64,000 nt of DNA from Burkholderia pseudomultivorans (GTDB lineage Bacteria; Pseudomonadota; Gammaproteobacteria; Burkholderiales; Burkholderiaceae), in contig NZ_CP013377.1 in NCBI RefSeq assembly GCF_001718415.1, positions 62,001-126,000 of the forward strand, given 5' to 3'. The notes under the pieces are model-generated. The model worked only from the letters and a program-made list of their open reading frames with translations, had not been told where the DNA came from and searched no databases. Made by a program: the position numbers and the translations under genes. The number at the start of each line of letters is the position of its first letter. Position 1 is the stretch's first letter. Positions 55,822 to 64,000 of the stretch are shown piece after piece.

Positions 55822-55972
55822 ATACGCTCCTGATGAATGCCGGACCGCCGGCCGGTCGCGGGCCGGCCGCGGTCGGTACGGAGCGAGGGTAGGCAGCGGC
55901 GGCGCAACGCGGCCATCCGGGATTCTGCCCACCCGCGGCAGACGCGCCGGCGCGGGCCCGCTCGCGTCGAGC

Positions 55973-55989
55973 TGTCCAGTTGCTGGACA
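55973..55989. promoter_or_regulatory. Candidate AcoR/Fis-type enhancer site
   Basis: TGTCCAG-TTG-CTGGACA: perfect 7-bp arms, fitting the TGT-N11-ACA pattern bound by AcoR-like regulators. It lies 152 bp before the benzaldehyde dehydrogenase ATG. The regulator at 51766 is the natural candidate. No convincing sigma-54 -24/-12 promoter was found between the site and the gene. Confidence 0.6.
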
Positions 55990-56306
55990 CTCGCGATACA
56001 CGGCCCGCGCAGCGCATGTCGCGCCGACGCCCGCAACGGGGCCGCGATCCGGGCGCGGGGACGGCGGCCTGCCTCGAGCGCGCCAGCCTCCGGGCACCCC
56101 TGCATCCCATCAGGAAAACCCTAGGTTTCGCGCTTGCCAGGCCGTTTTGCGTGCCGCCGCCGCGCGCATGACACCCCTCGCGCCCGCGTTCCGGACACCG
56201 TCCGGAGAGTCGCCGCTCGGCCGCCACCGGCACGGCTTTCCGCCCGCTTAGACCCTCAACAAAAGTATGGTGCAGCGCGTCATTCAAGGGGTTGCGCGCC
56301 AATCCA

Positions 56307-56373
56307 ATACCCACCAAGTATGAAAATGGGTGTCCAAAAGTATTGGACGCTCGCTCTGGCCGAGACGTATAAA
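56307..56373 (+). promoter_or_regulatory. catBp: catB promoter with CatR/BenM-type site
   Basis: ATAC-N7-GTAT (56307-56321) is the exact BenM/CatM/CatR consensus. A second dyad GTCCAAAAGTATTGGAC (56332-56348) overlaps TTGGAC (56343-56348), a good -35. TATAAA (56368-56373) is a -10 at 19 bp. With transcription starting near 56380 the first site is centred near -66, as in cat and ben promoters activated by cis,cis-muconate. No LysR gene is near, so the activator must be encoded elsewhere. Confidence 0.75.
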
Positions 56374-56407
56374 TCGGTCCAAGCACTTCACTCACGCGAC
56401 GTATTCC

Positions 56408-57544
56408 ATGACCCCGATCACCATCGAACGCATCGAAACCCGGCTCGTCGACTTGCCGACGATTCGCCCGCACAAGCTTTCGGTCGCGACCATGCACGGA
56501 CAGACGCTGATGCTGGTGAAGGTCACGTGCAGCGACGGCGTGACCGGCATCGGCGAAGGCACGACGATCGCCGGGATGGCCTATGGCCCGGAAAGCCCCG
56601 AAGCGATGAAGCTCGCGATCGACACGTATTTCGCGCCGGCGATGATCGGCAAGGACGCGACGCGCATCCAGGCGCTGATGGCGTACGTCGGCAAGCTGGT
56701 GAAGGTCAATCACTTCGCGAAGAGCGCGCTCGAAACCGCGCTGCTCGACGCGCACGGCAAGCGGCTCGGCGTGCCGGTCAGCGAACTGCTCGGCGGCCGC
56801 CGGCGCGACCGCCTGCCGGTCGCGTGGACGCTCGCATCGGGCGATACGGCGCGCGACATCGACGAGGCGCACCACATGCTCGACCTGCGCCGCCACAACG
56901 TGTTCAAGCTGAAGATCGGCGCGAAGGCGCTCGACGTCGATATCCGTCACGTCGCCGAGATCAAGAAGGCGATCGGCGATCGCGGCGCGGTGCGGGTCGA
57001 CGTCAACATGGCGTGGAGCGAGACGCAGGCGGCCTGGGCGCTGCCGGCGCTCGCCGATGCCGGCTGCGAGCTGGTCGAGCAGCCGGTCGCGTCCGCCGCG
57101 GCGCTCGCGCGCCTGATGCGCCGCTTCCCGGTCGCGCTGATGGCCGACGAAATCCTGCAGGGCCCGGACAGCGCGTTCGAGATCGCGAAGCAGCACGGCG
57201 CCGACGTGTTCGCGATCAAGATCGAGCAGAACGGCGGCCTGTTCGCCGCGCAGCGCGTGGCGACGATCGCCGATGCGGCCGGCATCGAGTTGTACGGCGG
57301 CACGATGCTCGAAGGCGCGTTCAGCACGGTCGCCTCCGCCCATCTGTTCGCGAGCTTCGCGAACCTGCAATGGGGCACCGAGCTGTTCGGCCCGCTGCTG
57401 ATCACCGAAGAGATCCTGACCGCGCCGCTCGACTACAGCGACTTCGCACTGACCGTGCCGAACGGCCCGGGCCTCGGCATCGAGCTGGACGAGGCCAGGA
57501 TCAAGCGCTTCACGCGCGACGGGCTGACCAAGGTCACGCGATAA
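56408..57544 (+). CDS. catB: Muconate cycloisomerase
   Basis: 378 residues, enolase superfamily, muconate-lactonising subgroup. Catalytic pair Lys167-x-Lys169 (VFKLKIG), metal ligands Asp198 (RVDVNMAWS), Glu224 (ELVEQPV) and Asp247 (LMADEILQG). The opposite lysine is in VFAIKIEQNGG. Positions agree with Pseudomonas CatB numbering. It turns cis,cis-muconate into muconolactone in the catechol branch of the beta-ketoadipate pathway. First gene of catBCA behind the LysR-type promoter. ATG 56408 has a weak ribosome site. Confidence 0.96.
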   Translation: MTPITIERIETRLVDLPTIRPHKLSVATMHGQTLMLVKVTCSDGVTGIGEGTTIAGMAYGPESPEAMKLAIDTYFAPAMIGKDATRIQALMAYVGKLVKVNHFAKSALETALLDAHGKRLGVPVSELLGGRRRDRLPVAWTLASGDTARDIDEAHHMLDLRRHNVFKLKIGAKALDVDIRHVAEIKKAIGDRGAVRVDVNMAWSETQAAWALPALADAGCELVEQPVASAAALARLMRRFPVALMADEILQGPDSAFEIAKQHGADVFAIKIEQNGGLFAAQRVATIADAAGIELYGGTMLEGAFSTVASAHLFASFANLQWGTELFGPLLITEEILTAPLDYSDFALTVPNGPGLGIELDEARIKRFTRDGLTKVTR

Positions 57545-57579
57545 ACCGATTCCCCTCGATACCGAACAGGACCATCACG

Positions 57580-57870
57580 ATGCTTTTCCACGTACGCATG
57601 GACGTCAACCTGCCGGCCGACCTGCCCGCCGGCGTCGCCGACGAAATCAAGGCGCGCGAGAAGGCGTATTCGCAGGAACTGCAGCGCAGCGGCAAGTGGC
57701 GCCATATCTGGCGCATCGCCGGCGAATACGCGAACTACAGCATTTTCGACGCGGACAGCAACGCCGAGCTGCACGACATCCTGACCGGCCTGCCGTTGTT
57801 CCCGTACATGAAGATTTCGGTGACGCCGTTGTGTCGCCACCCGTCGTCGATTCGTGACGGCGACGCCTGA
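57580..57870 (+). CDS. catC: Muconolactone delta-isomerase
   Basis: 96 residues, the normal CatC size. Typical MLFHVRMDVNLPADLP start, EKAYSQELQRSGKWRHIWRI and GEYANYSIFDADSNAELHDI, with the end GLPLFPYMKISVTPLCRHPS. The small ferredoxin-like subunit assembles into a decamer. It isomerises muconolactone to beta-ketoadipate enol-lactone. 35 bp after catB. Confidence 0.96.
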   Translation: MLFHVRMDVNLPADLPAGVADEIKAREKAYSQELQRSGKWRHIWRIAGEYANYSIFDADSNAELHDILTGLPLFPYMKISVTPLCRHPSSIRDGDA

Positions 57871-57940
57871 ACCGGAGCACCGCCCGTTCCCCTCGCGCGC
57901 CCCGGTCGATTTTTTCCAAATACACGTGGAGACACACATC

Positions 57941-58876
57941 ATGAGCGTCAAAGTATTCGATACCCAGGAAGTCCAGGACCTGCTGAAGGCCGCTTCGAAC
58001 CTGAACGGCGACACCGGCAACGCGCGCTTCCAGCAGATCGTCCACCGCCTGCTGGGCGACCTGTTCAAGGCGATCGACGATCTCGACATCACGCCCGATG
58101 AAGTCTGGGCCGGCGTCAACTACCTGAACAAGCTCGGCCAGGACGGCGAAGCGGCGCTGCTCGCGGCCGGCGTCGGCCTCGAGAAGTACCTCGACATCCG
58201 GATGGACGCGGCCGACAAGGCAGCCGGCCTCGACGGCGGCACGCCGCGCACGATCGAAGGCCCGCTGTACGTCGCCGGCGCGCCGGTGCGCGACCGCGTA
58301 TCGAAGATCGACCTCGACGATGACGCCAACGCCGGCCCGCTCGTGATCCACGGCACGGTGACCGACACGGACGGCAAGCCGGTCGCCGGCGCGGTGGTCG
58401 AATGCTGGCACGCGAACTCGAACGGCTTCTACTCGCACTTCGACCCGACCGGCGCGCAGACCGAGTTCAACCTGCGCGGCGCGGTGCGGACCGGCGCCGA
58501 CGGCAAGTACGAATTCCGCACGCTGATGCCGGTCGGCTACGGCTGCCCGCCGCAGGGCGCGACGCAGCAACTGCTGAACGGCCTCGGCCGGCACGGCAAC
58601 CGTCCGGCGCACGTGCACTTCTTCGTGAGCGGCGAAGGTCACCGCAAGCTGACGACGCAGTTCAACATCGAAGGCGATCCGCTGATCTGGGACGACTTCG
58701 CGTACGCGACGCGCGAGGAGCTGATCCCGCACGTGGTCGAAAAGACCGGCGGCGCCGCGCTGGGCATGAAGGCCGATGCGTACCAGGACATCCAGTTCGA
58801 CATCGTGCTGACGCCGCTCGTGCAGGGCAAGGACAACCAGATCGTCAATCGCCCGCGCGCTTCGGTCAGCGCCTAA
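57941..58876 (+). CDS. catA: Catechol 1,2-dioxygenase
   Basis: 311 residues, intradiol dioxygenase with N-terminal helical dimerisation domain (residues 1-105). All four Fe(III) ligands occupy the family-standard positions: Tyr164 (NGFYSHFD), Tyr200 (PVGYGCPPQG), His224 and His226 (RPAHVHFF). It cleaves catechol ortho to cis,cis-muconate. Last of catBCA, 70 bp after catC with GTGGAGACACACATC, and followed by a hairpin before benA. Confidence 0.97.
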   Translation: MSVKVFDTQEVQDLLKAASNLNGDTGNARFQQIVHRLLGDLFKAIDDLDITPDEVWAGVNYLNKLGQDGEAALLAAGVGLEKYLDIRMDAADKAAGLDGGTPRTIEGPLYVAGAPVRDRVSKIDLDDDANAGPLVIHGTVTDTDGKPVAGAVVECWHANSNGFYSHFDPTGAQTEFNLRGAVRTGADGKYEFRTLMPVGYGCPPQGATQQLLNGLGRHGNRPAHVHFFVSGEGHRKLTTQFNIEGDPLIWDDFAYATREELIPHVVEKTGGAALGMKADAYQDIQFDIVLTPLVQGKDNQIVNRPRASVSA

Positions 58877-58884
58877 CACCCGGG

Positions 58885-58908
58885 CGGCGGCAGCCCGCGC
58901 TGCCGCCG
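58885..58908 (+). terminator. Intercistronic hairpin between catA and benA
   Basis: CGGCGGCAG-CCCGCG-CTGCCGCCG, a 9-bp perfect stem with a 6-nt loop, 8 bp after catA. Without a T-run it may partly terminate or protect the cat message and separate cat from ben expression. Confidence 0.5.
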
Positions 58909-58987
58909 GCCCGGCTCCCGCGAGAATCATTCGACACCGATGCAGTCCTTCTCCGCAGTGCGCGGAGGGTGCATGGGAGGAGGAGTC

Positions 58988-60346
58988 ATGTCTGCCATTA
59001 TCGACAAAGCCAACGAACTCGATCACCTGCTGGCCACCGCCGTGCAGGATGACAAGGAAAACGGCGTATTCCGCTGCCGCCGCGACATCTTCACGAACCA
59101 GGACCTGTTCGATCTCGAGATGAAGCACATCTTCGAGAGCAACTGGGTGTATCTGGCGCACGAGAGCCAGATCCCGAACAACAACGACTACTACACGACG
59201 TGGATCGGCCGGCAGCCGATCGTCATCACGCGCGACAAGACCGGCGAGCTGCACGCGGTGATCAACGCATGCGCGCACAAGGGCGCGATGCTGTGTCGCC
59301 GCAAGCACGGCAACAAGGGCAGCTTCACGTGCCCGTTCCACGGCTGGACGTTCTCGAACAGCGGCAAGCTGCTGAAGGTGAAGGACGAGAAGACCACCGA
59401 GTATCCGGTGCAGTTCAACACGAACGGCTCGCATGACCTGAAGAAGGTCGCGCGCTTCGAGAGCTATCGCGGCTTCCTGTTCGGCAGCCTCAGCGCCGAC
59501 GTGCTGCCGCTCGAGGACTACCTCGGCGAAGCGCGCGTGATCATCGACCAGATCGTCGACCAGGCGCCGGACGGCCTCGAAGTGCTGCGCGGCAATTCCT
59601 CGTACATCTACGAGGGCAACTGGAAGATGCAAATGGAAAACGGCTGCGACGGCTATCACGTCAGCACCGTGCACTGGAACTACGCGGCGACGATGGGCCG
59701 CCGCAAGGAAGACGGCACCAAGGCCGTGGATGCGAACAGCTGGAGCAGGTCGGTCGCGGGCGTGTACGGCTTCGAGCACGGCCACATCCTGCTGTGGACC
59801 CAGACGATGAATCCGGAAGTGCGTCCGGTCTATCGGCATCGCGACGAGATCAAGGCGCGCGTCGGCGAAGTCGGCGCGGATTTCATCGTGAACCAGACGC
59901 GCAACCTGTGCGTGTACCCGAACGTGTTCCTGATGGACCAGTTCAGCACGCAGATTCGCGTGGTGCGGCCGCTGGGCGTCGACAAGACCGAGGTCACGAT
60001 CTTCTGCTTCGCGCCGAAGGGCGAGAGCGCCGAGGATCGCGCGTTGCGGATTCGCCAGTACGAGGATTTCTTCAACGTGTCGGGAATGGGCACCGCGGAC
60101 GACCTCGAGGAATTCCGCGCCTGCCAGTCCGGCTATGCGGGCGCCACGGCAATGTGGAACGACCTGTCGCGCGGCGCGCCGCTGTGGATCCACGGCGCGG
60201 ACGAGAACGCGAGGAAGATGGGGCTGAAGCCGCTGATTTCGGGCGAGCGCAGCGAAGACGAAGGATTGTTCGTGTGCCAGCACGAATACTGGGTGCGCGT
60301 GATGCGCGGCGCACTCGAGAAGGAACGCGAGGAGGCATTGTCATGA
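58988..60346 (+). CDS. benA: Benzoate 1,2-dioxygenase, large (alpha) subunit
   Basis: 452 residues, Rieske non-heme iron oxygenase alpha subunit. The Rieske ligands are Cys95-x-His97 (CAHKGAMLC) and Cys115-x2-His118 (CPFHGWTF). The mononuclear-iron His224 and His229 lie in [13 protein letters not shown], with the bridging Asp221. It dihydroxylates benzoate to the 1,2-cis-diol with BenB and reductase BenC. A very strong ribosome site (GGGAGGAGGAGTC). The stop overlaps the benB ATG by 4 bp. Confidence 0.97.
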   Translation: MSAIIDKANELDHLLATAVQDDKENGVFRCRRDIFTNQDLFDLEMKHIFESNWVYLAHESQIPNNNDYYTTWIGRQPIVITRDKTGELHAVINACAHKGAMLCRRKHGNKGSFTCPFHGWTFSNSGKLLKVKDEKTTEYPVQFNTNGSHDLKKVARFESYRGFLFGSLSADVLPLEDYLGEARVIIDQIVDQAPDGLEVLRGNSSYIYEGNWKMQMENGCDGYHVSTVHWNYAATMGRRKEDGTKAVDANSWSRSVAGVYGFEHGHILLWTQTMNPEVRPVYRHRDEIKARVGEVGADFIVNQTRNLCVYPNVFLMDQFSTQIRVVRPLGVDKTEVTIFCFAPKGESAEDRALRIRQYEDFFNVSGMGTADDLEEFRACQSGYAGATAMWNDLSRGAPLWIHGADENARKMGLKPLISGERSEDEGLFVCQHEYWVRVMRGALEKEREEALS

Positions 60347-60831
60347 GCTTCGATTACCGCACCATCTGCGCGGCGCTGTACCGCGAAGCGCGCCTGCTCG
60401 ACGATCGCCAGTGGGACGAATGGCTGACCTGCTACACGGAAGACGTCACCTACTGGATGCCGGCGTGGGACGACGACGACCGGCTGACCGACGATCACGA
60501 GAGCCAGATCTCGCTGATGTACTACCCCGATCGCGGCGGCCTCGAGGATCGCGTGTTCCGGATCAAGACCGAGCGCAGCGGCGCATCGACGCCGGAGCCG
60601 CGCACGAGCCACAACGTGACGAACGTGGAAGTGCTGGCCGAGCGCGACGACGAGGTGGACGTGCGCTACAACTTCGACACGCTCAACCATCGTTACCGCG
60701 TGACGGATCACTTCTTCGGCACGATGTTCGTCACGTTGCGCAAGGTCGGCGACGAACTGCTGATCTCGTACAAGAAGATCGTGCTGAAGAACGACTACAT
60801 CCGGCAGGTGCTCGACGTCTATCACGTCTGA
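60343..60831 (+). CDS. benB: Benzoate 1,2-dioxygenase, small (beta) subunit
   Basis: 162 residues, NTF2-like ring-hydroxylating beta subunit. Typical stretches: [81 protein letters not shown]. It has a structural role in the alpha3beta3 oxygenase. The ATG overlaps the benA stop (ATGA), so translation is coupled. Confidence 0.96.
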   Translation: MSFDYRTICAALYREARLLDDRQWDEWLTCYTEDVTYWMPAWDDDDRLTDDHESQISLMYYPDRGGLEDRVFRIKTERSGASTPEPRTSHNVTNVEVLAERDDEVDVRYNFDTLNHRYRVTDHFFGTMFVTLRKVGDELLISYKKIVLKNDYIRQVLDVYHV

Positions 60832-60872
60832 GCCGATCGTCCGGAATTGAAAAGGAAGTGGAGGCGACTGCC

Positions 60873-61901
60873 ATGTCCAGCTACAAGATTGCACTGAACT
60901 TCGAGGACGGGGTGACCCGCTTCATCGACTGCAAGGCCGGCGAGAAGGTGCTCGACGCGGCGTTTCGGGCCCGCATCAACCTGCCGATGGATTGTTCCGA
61001 CGGCGTGTGCGGCACCTGCAAGTGCCGCGCCGAAAGCGGCAGCTACGATCTCGGCGACGACTACATCGACGATGCGCTGAGCGAGGACGAGAAGAACGGC
61101 GGCCTCGTGCTGACCTGTCAGATGGTGCCGCAGAGCGACTGCGTGATCGCGGTGCCGACCTCGTCCACCGCATGCAAGACCGGCAACAGCCAGTTCGCGG
61201 CGACCGTGACGAAAGTCGAGCCGCACAACGACGCGGCGATCGTGCTCGAACTCGACGTGGACGCCTCCGCCGCCGCGCCCGTGTTCCTGCCGGGCCAGTA
61301 CGTGAACATCGACGTGCCCGGCAGCGGCCAGCACCGCTCGTATTCGTTCTCGTCGGCGCCGGGCGAGACGAAGCTGAGCTTCCTGATCAAGAAGATTCCG
61401 GGCGGCGTGATGAGCACCTGGCTCGAATCCGCGAAGCCGGGCGACACGCTCGCCCTGCACGGCCCGCTCGGCAGCTTCTACCTGCGCGACGTGCAGCGGC
61501 CGCTGCTGTTCCTCGCGGGCGGCACGGGCCTCGCGCCGTTCCTGTCGATGCTCGAAGTGCTCGCGCGCGCCGGTTCGCAGCAGAAGGTCCATCTGATCTA
61601 CGGCGTGACGCGCGACCTCGACCTGGTGCAGGTCGACGCGATCGAGGCGTTCGTCGCGAAGCTGCCGAACTTCAGCTATGCGACGGTCGTGGCCGAGGAA
61701 GCGTCGAACCATCCGCGCAAGGGCTGGGTCACGCAGCATATCCCGGCCGATGCGCTGAACGACGGCGACGTCGACGTCTATCTGTGCGGGCCGCCGGCGA
61801 TGGTCGACGCGGTGCGCAAGCATTTCGACGATACCGGCGTGAAGCCCAACAGCTTCCACTACGAGAAGTTCACGCCCAACGCGACGCTGAAGGCGGCATG
61901 A
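60873..61901 (+). CDS. benC: Benzoate 1,2-dioxygenase electron transfer component (reductase)
   Basis: 342 residues: an N-terminal plant-type [2Fe-2S] ferredoxin domain with Cys41, Cys46, Cys49 and Cys82 (DCSDGVCGTCKC; LTCQMVPQ), an FAD domain (HRSYSFSSAPGE, residues about 145-160) and an NADH domain (LLFLAGGTGLAPFLSMLEV, VYLCGPPAMVDAVRKHF). It passes electrons from NADH to the BenAB Rieske centre. Behind AAGGAAGTGGAGGC; its stop overlaps the benD start. Confidence 0.97.
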   Translation: MSSYKIALNFEDGVTRFIDCKAGEKVLDAAFRARINLPMDCSDGVCGTCKCRAESGSYDLGDDYIDDALSEDEKNGGLVLTCQMVPQSDCVIAVPTSSTACKTGNSQFAATVTKVEPHNDAAIVLELDVDASAAAPVFLPGQYVNIDVPGSGQHRSYSFSSAPGETKLSFLIKKIPGGVMSTWLESAKPGDTLALHGPLGSFYLRDVQRPLLFLAGGTGLAPFLSMLEVLARAGSQQKVHLIYGVTRDLDLVQVDAIEAFVAKLPNFSYATVVAEEASNHPRKGWVTQHIPADALNDGDVDVYLCGPPAMVDAVRKHFDDTGVKPNSFHYEKFTPNATLKAA

Positions 61902-62674
61902 TGAAACCGCGATTCTCGGACAAGGTCGTGGTCGTCACCGGCGCGGCACAGGGTATCGGCCGCGGCGTGGCGCTGCGCATCGCCGCCGAAGGCGGCAAGG
62001 TGCTGTTCGTCGACCGCGCCGAGTTCGTCGGCGAGGTGGCGGCCGAAGCGGGCAGCGAGCAGACGGCCGGCTTCGTCGCCGACCTCGAGACCTACGAAGG
62101 CGCGCACGCGGCGATGGCGTTCGCCGCGCGCAGGTTCGGCGGCATCGACGTGCTGGTCAACGGCGTCGGCGGCGCGATCCGGATGCGTCCGTTCGCCGAG
62201 TTCGAGCCGGCGCAGATCGACGCCGAGATCCGCCGCTCGCTGATGCCGACGCTGTACGCATGCCATGCGGTACTGCCGCATCTGCTCGCGCGCGGCGGCG
62301 GCACCATCGTCAACGTGTCGTCGAACGCGACGCGCGGCATTCGCCGCGTGCCGTATTCGGCGGCCAAGGGCGGCGTCAACGCGCTCACGCAGGCGCTCGC
62401 GATGGAGTACGGCGAGCACAACATCCGCGTGGTCGCGGCCGCGCCGGGCGGCACCAGCGCGCCGCCGCGCCGCGTGCCGCGCAATGCGGCCGGCGACAGC
62501 GAGCAGGAGAAGGCGTGGATGAACGAGGCCGTGCGCCAGGTCACCGAATCGACCTTCTTCAAGCGCTACGGCACGCTCGACGAGCAGGTCGCGCCGATCG
62601 TGTTCCTCGCGTCGGACGAAGCGAGCTACATCACGGGCGCGGTGCTGCCCGTCGCCGGCGGCGACAACGGCTGA
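61898..62674 (+). CDS. benD: cis-1,2-Dihydroxybenzoate dehydrogenase
   Basis: 258 residues, SDR family. NAD motif TGAAQGIGRGVAL, NGVGG in the NNAG position, Ser in VNVSSNATRG, and the active-site Tyr-x3-Lys in YSAAKGGVN. It oxidises and decarboxylates the benzoate diol to catechol, linking BenABC to CatA. The ATG at 61898 overlaps the benC stop; a second ATG at 61901 is equally possible. Confidence 0.95.
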   Translation: MMKPRFSDKVVVVTGAAQGIGRGVALRIAAEGGKVLFVDRAEFVGEVAAEAGSEQTAGFVADLETYEGAHAAMAFAARRFGGIDVLVNGVGGAIRMRPFAEFEPAQIDAEIRRSLMPTLYACHAVLPHLLARGGGTIVNVSSNATRGIRRVPYSAAKGGVNALTQALAMEYGEHNIRVVAAAPGGTSAPPRRVPRNAAGDSEQEKAWMNEAVRQVTESTFFKRYGTLDEQVAPIVFLASDEASYITGAVLPVAGGDNG

Positions 62675-62781
62675 CGACGCGGGCGGCGCATGCGGGCGGC
62701 CGCCGCGCCGCCTTCGTCCGTCGTCTGTCGTTCCGAGGCAGGACAATCTACCGGCGCGCGACGCCGGACCAGGAGACACGC

Positions 62782-63180
62782 ATGCATGAACGCAAGGCCA
62801 TCGTCCCGCCGGGGATGGAAGCGGTGTACGAGAAGATCGGCTATGCGCCGGCGATCAGCGTCGGCGACACGATCTACGTGTCGGGCCAGATCGGCCGCGA
62901 CCTGTCGATGCAACTGGTCGAGGGCCGCGAAGCGCAGATCGCGCAGGCGTTCGACAACCTCCGCTACGTGCTGGAGGCGGCCGGCGCATCGCTCGCGGAC
63001 GTCGTCGACCTGACGAGCTTTCACACCGACATGCGCGACCTGCCGCTGTTCATGCAGGTGCGCGACCGCTATTTCGACACGGATCCGAAGCCGGCCTGGA
63101 CGGCGGTCGGCGCGCACATGCTCGGCGGTGCGCCCGGCTATATCGTCGAAATCAAGGCGGTGGCGGTGCGGCGGGCATGA
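62782..63180 (+). CDS. RidA/YjgF family protein
   Basis: 132 residues with the RidA fold: YAPAISVGDTIYVSGQIGRD, QAFDNLRYVLEAAGASLADV, VDLTSFHTDMRDLPLFMQVR, YIVEIKAVAVRRA. The Arg that gives RidA imine/enamine deaminase activity (Arg105 in E. coli, in a PARS context) is replaced by Trp106 here (PAWTAV), so deaminase activity is doubtful. Downstream of benD with CCAGGAGACACGC; a role in handling a benzoate-pathway product is only a guess. Confidence 0.88.
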   Translation: MHERKAIVPPGMEAVYEKIGYAPAISVGDTIYVSGQIGRDLSMQLVEGREAQIAQAFDNLRYVLEAAGASLADVVDLTSFHTDMRDLPLFMQVRDRYFDTDPKPAWTAVGAHMLGGAPGYIVEIKAVAVRRA

Positions 63181-63229
63181 CCGCCGCGTTCGTGCCGCCG
63201 TCGCGGCCCCGACCTGGAGACTCGCTCCG

Positions 63230-64000
63230 ATGACCCTTGCTTCTACCCGCTCGATTCCGGCGTTGATCGACGACGCGCCGCTGGGCGCGTTCCAGTTCCG
63301 CGTGCTCGCGCTGTGCGTGCTGATCGCGCTGCTCGACGGCTTCGACACGCAGGCCATCGCGTTCACCGGTCCCGCGATTCTCGCCTGGTTCAGGCTGCCG
63401 GCCGGCGCGCTGGCGCCGATCCTGACCGCGGGAATCGTCGGCATGACGATCGGCGCGATGACGCTCGGCCTCGTCGGCGACCGCATCGGACGACGGCCCG
63501 CGATCATGATCGGGCTCGCGCTGTTCGGCACGGCGACGCTCGCGACGTCGTGGGCGAGCGAGCCGGCGCAGATACTCGCGCTGCGCTTCGTTGCCGGGCT
63601 CGGCATGGGCGGATGCACGCCGGTGCTGCTCGCGCTCGCCGCCGAATACTGCCCGGCGCGTGTGCGCGGCGCGGTGATGACCGGCGTGCTGCTCGGCCTG
63701 CCTGCCGGTGCCATGCTGGGCGGCCTGCTCGCCGCGCGCATGCTGCCGGCGATTGGCTGGCAGGGCATCTTCGTGGTGGGCGGCGGCGTGCCGCTCGTCG
63801 TGCTGGCGGTTGTCGCGCTGCTGCTGCCGGAATCGCTGTTCTATCAGGCGTCGCGCGGCGATGCGCGGGCGCAGCAACGCGTGCGCGCGACGCTGTCGAG
63901 GATCGTTGCGCAGCCGTTGCCGGCCGATGCGCGGTTCGCCGTGCCCGACGAGGCGAGCGCGAAGGCGAGCGTCGGCGCGCTGTTCCGCGATGGCTATGCG
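63230..64000 (+). CDS. MFS aromatic acid transporter (AAHS type), partial
   Basis: Open to the right edge; 257 residues visible. Reading starts at ATG 63230 (ACCTGGAGACTCGCTCCG before it). Helix 1 has LIALLDGFDTQAIAFTGPAI, the DGxD motif of aromatic acid:H+ symporters; the helix 2-3 loop is GLVGDRIGRRPAIMIG. Its position after benABCD and ridA makes benzoate (BenK-like) the likely substrate. The 3' part lies outside the window. Confidence 0.88.
   Translation, partial: MTLASTRSIPALIDDAPLGAFQFRVLALCVLIALLDGFDTQAIAFTGPAILAWFRLPAGALAPILTAGIVGMTIGAMTLGLVGDRIGRRPAIMIGLALFGTATLATSWASEPAQILALRFVAGLGMGGCTPVLLALAAEYCPARVRGAVMTGVLLGLPAGAMLGGLLAARMLPAIGWQGIFVVGGGVPLVVLAVVALLLPESLFYQASRGDARAQQRVRATLSRIVAQPLPADARFAVPDEASAKASVGALFRDGYA

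Larger units (their letters stand above)
55822..56407. promoter_or_regulatory. Divergent control region between benzaldehyde dehydrogenase and catB
   Basis: 586 bp with no gene. The left half has TGTCCAGTTGCTGGACA (55973-55989). The right half is A/T-rich and holds the catB promoter with LysR-type sites (56307-56380). Frames crossing it on both strands are Arg/Pro-rich and unsupported. Confidence 0.65.

Noticed and set aside
55822..55972. Sigma-54 promoter before the benzaldehyde dehydrogenase
   Set aside because: The best candidate (TGGCCGCGTTGC on the minus strand) has the wrong spacing between GG and GC.

Overview
The window is about 68% G+C with extreme G/C bias at third codon positions. 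Many LysR, GntR, MarR, LacI and Lrp regulators sit beside small catabolic operons. This, together with the beta-ketoadipate, ferulate and oxidative arabinose genes, fits a Burkholderia-type betaproteobacterium. An accessory-rich secondary replicon is the likeliest source (inference). No rRNA, tRNA, insertion sequence, phage gene or CRISPR array was seen.

Left edge (1-4040): the start of a sugar ABC importer ATPase gene diverges from a LacI regulator across a perfect 18-bp palindrome. Then come a GntR regulator diverging from an OsmC-type peroxidase, and a LysR regulator. 4155-13929 is a non-phosphorylative L-arabinose operon: arabinonate dehydratase, MFS carrier, 2-keto-3-deoxy-arabinonate dehydratase, sugar 1-dehydrogenase, AraFGH importer and lactonase. 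Only the last enzyme, alpha-ketoglutarate semialdehyde dehydrogenase, is missing.

14247-23715 is a hydroxycinnamate (ferulate/p-coumarate) locus. ech-vdh-fcs form the intracellular pathway and a MarR repressor follows. A second operon encodes an MFS carrier, a porin and a lipoprotein feruloyl esterase. Three near-identical operators (one before ech, two before the carrier) tie the halves together.

23783-26889 has an Lrp regulator diverging from diaminopropionate ammonia-lyase plus an M20 amidohydrolase. 26932-33830 has a GntR regulator diverging from an MFS carrier, an arylmalonate-decarboxylase-like enzyme, a hydantoinase and two tandem exported beta-lactamase-fold hydrolases, followed by a convergent class III aminotransferase. 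35257-37545 holds a GNAT acetyltransferase, a poorly coding stretch and a Tyr/Gln-rich lipoprotein. 38072-44316 holds two tandem cytosine-deaminase-like hydrolases, an NTF2-like protein, a LysR regulator, an orphan amino-acid-binding protein and a PhyH dioxygenase with a strong terminator.

44353-51605 is more housekeeping-like: HutC-type regulator, SDR, YceH, a hypothetical protein, DAHP synthase, PRC-barrel protein and Na+:alanine symporter. 51766-64000 is a benzyl alcohol/benzoate locus: a GAF-PAS-Fis regulator without an AAA+ domain, aryl-alcohol and benzaldehyde dehydrogenases on the minus strand, then catBCA, benABCD, a RidA-family gene and the start of an aromatic acid carrier on the plus strand. 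It should convert benzyl alcohol through benzaldehyde, benzoate and catechol to beta-ketoadipate enol-lactone.
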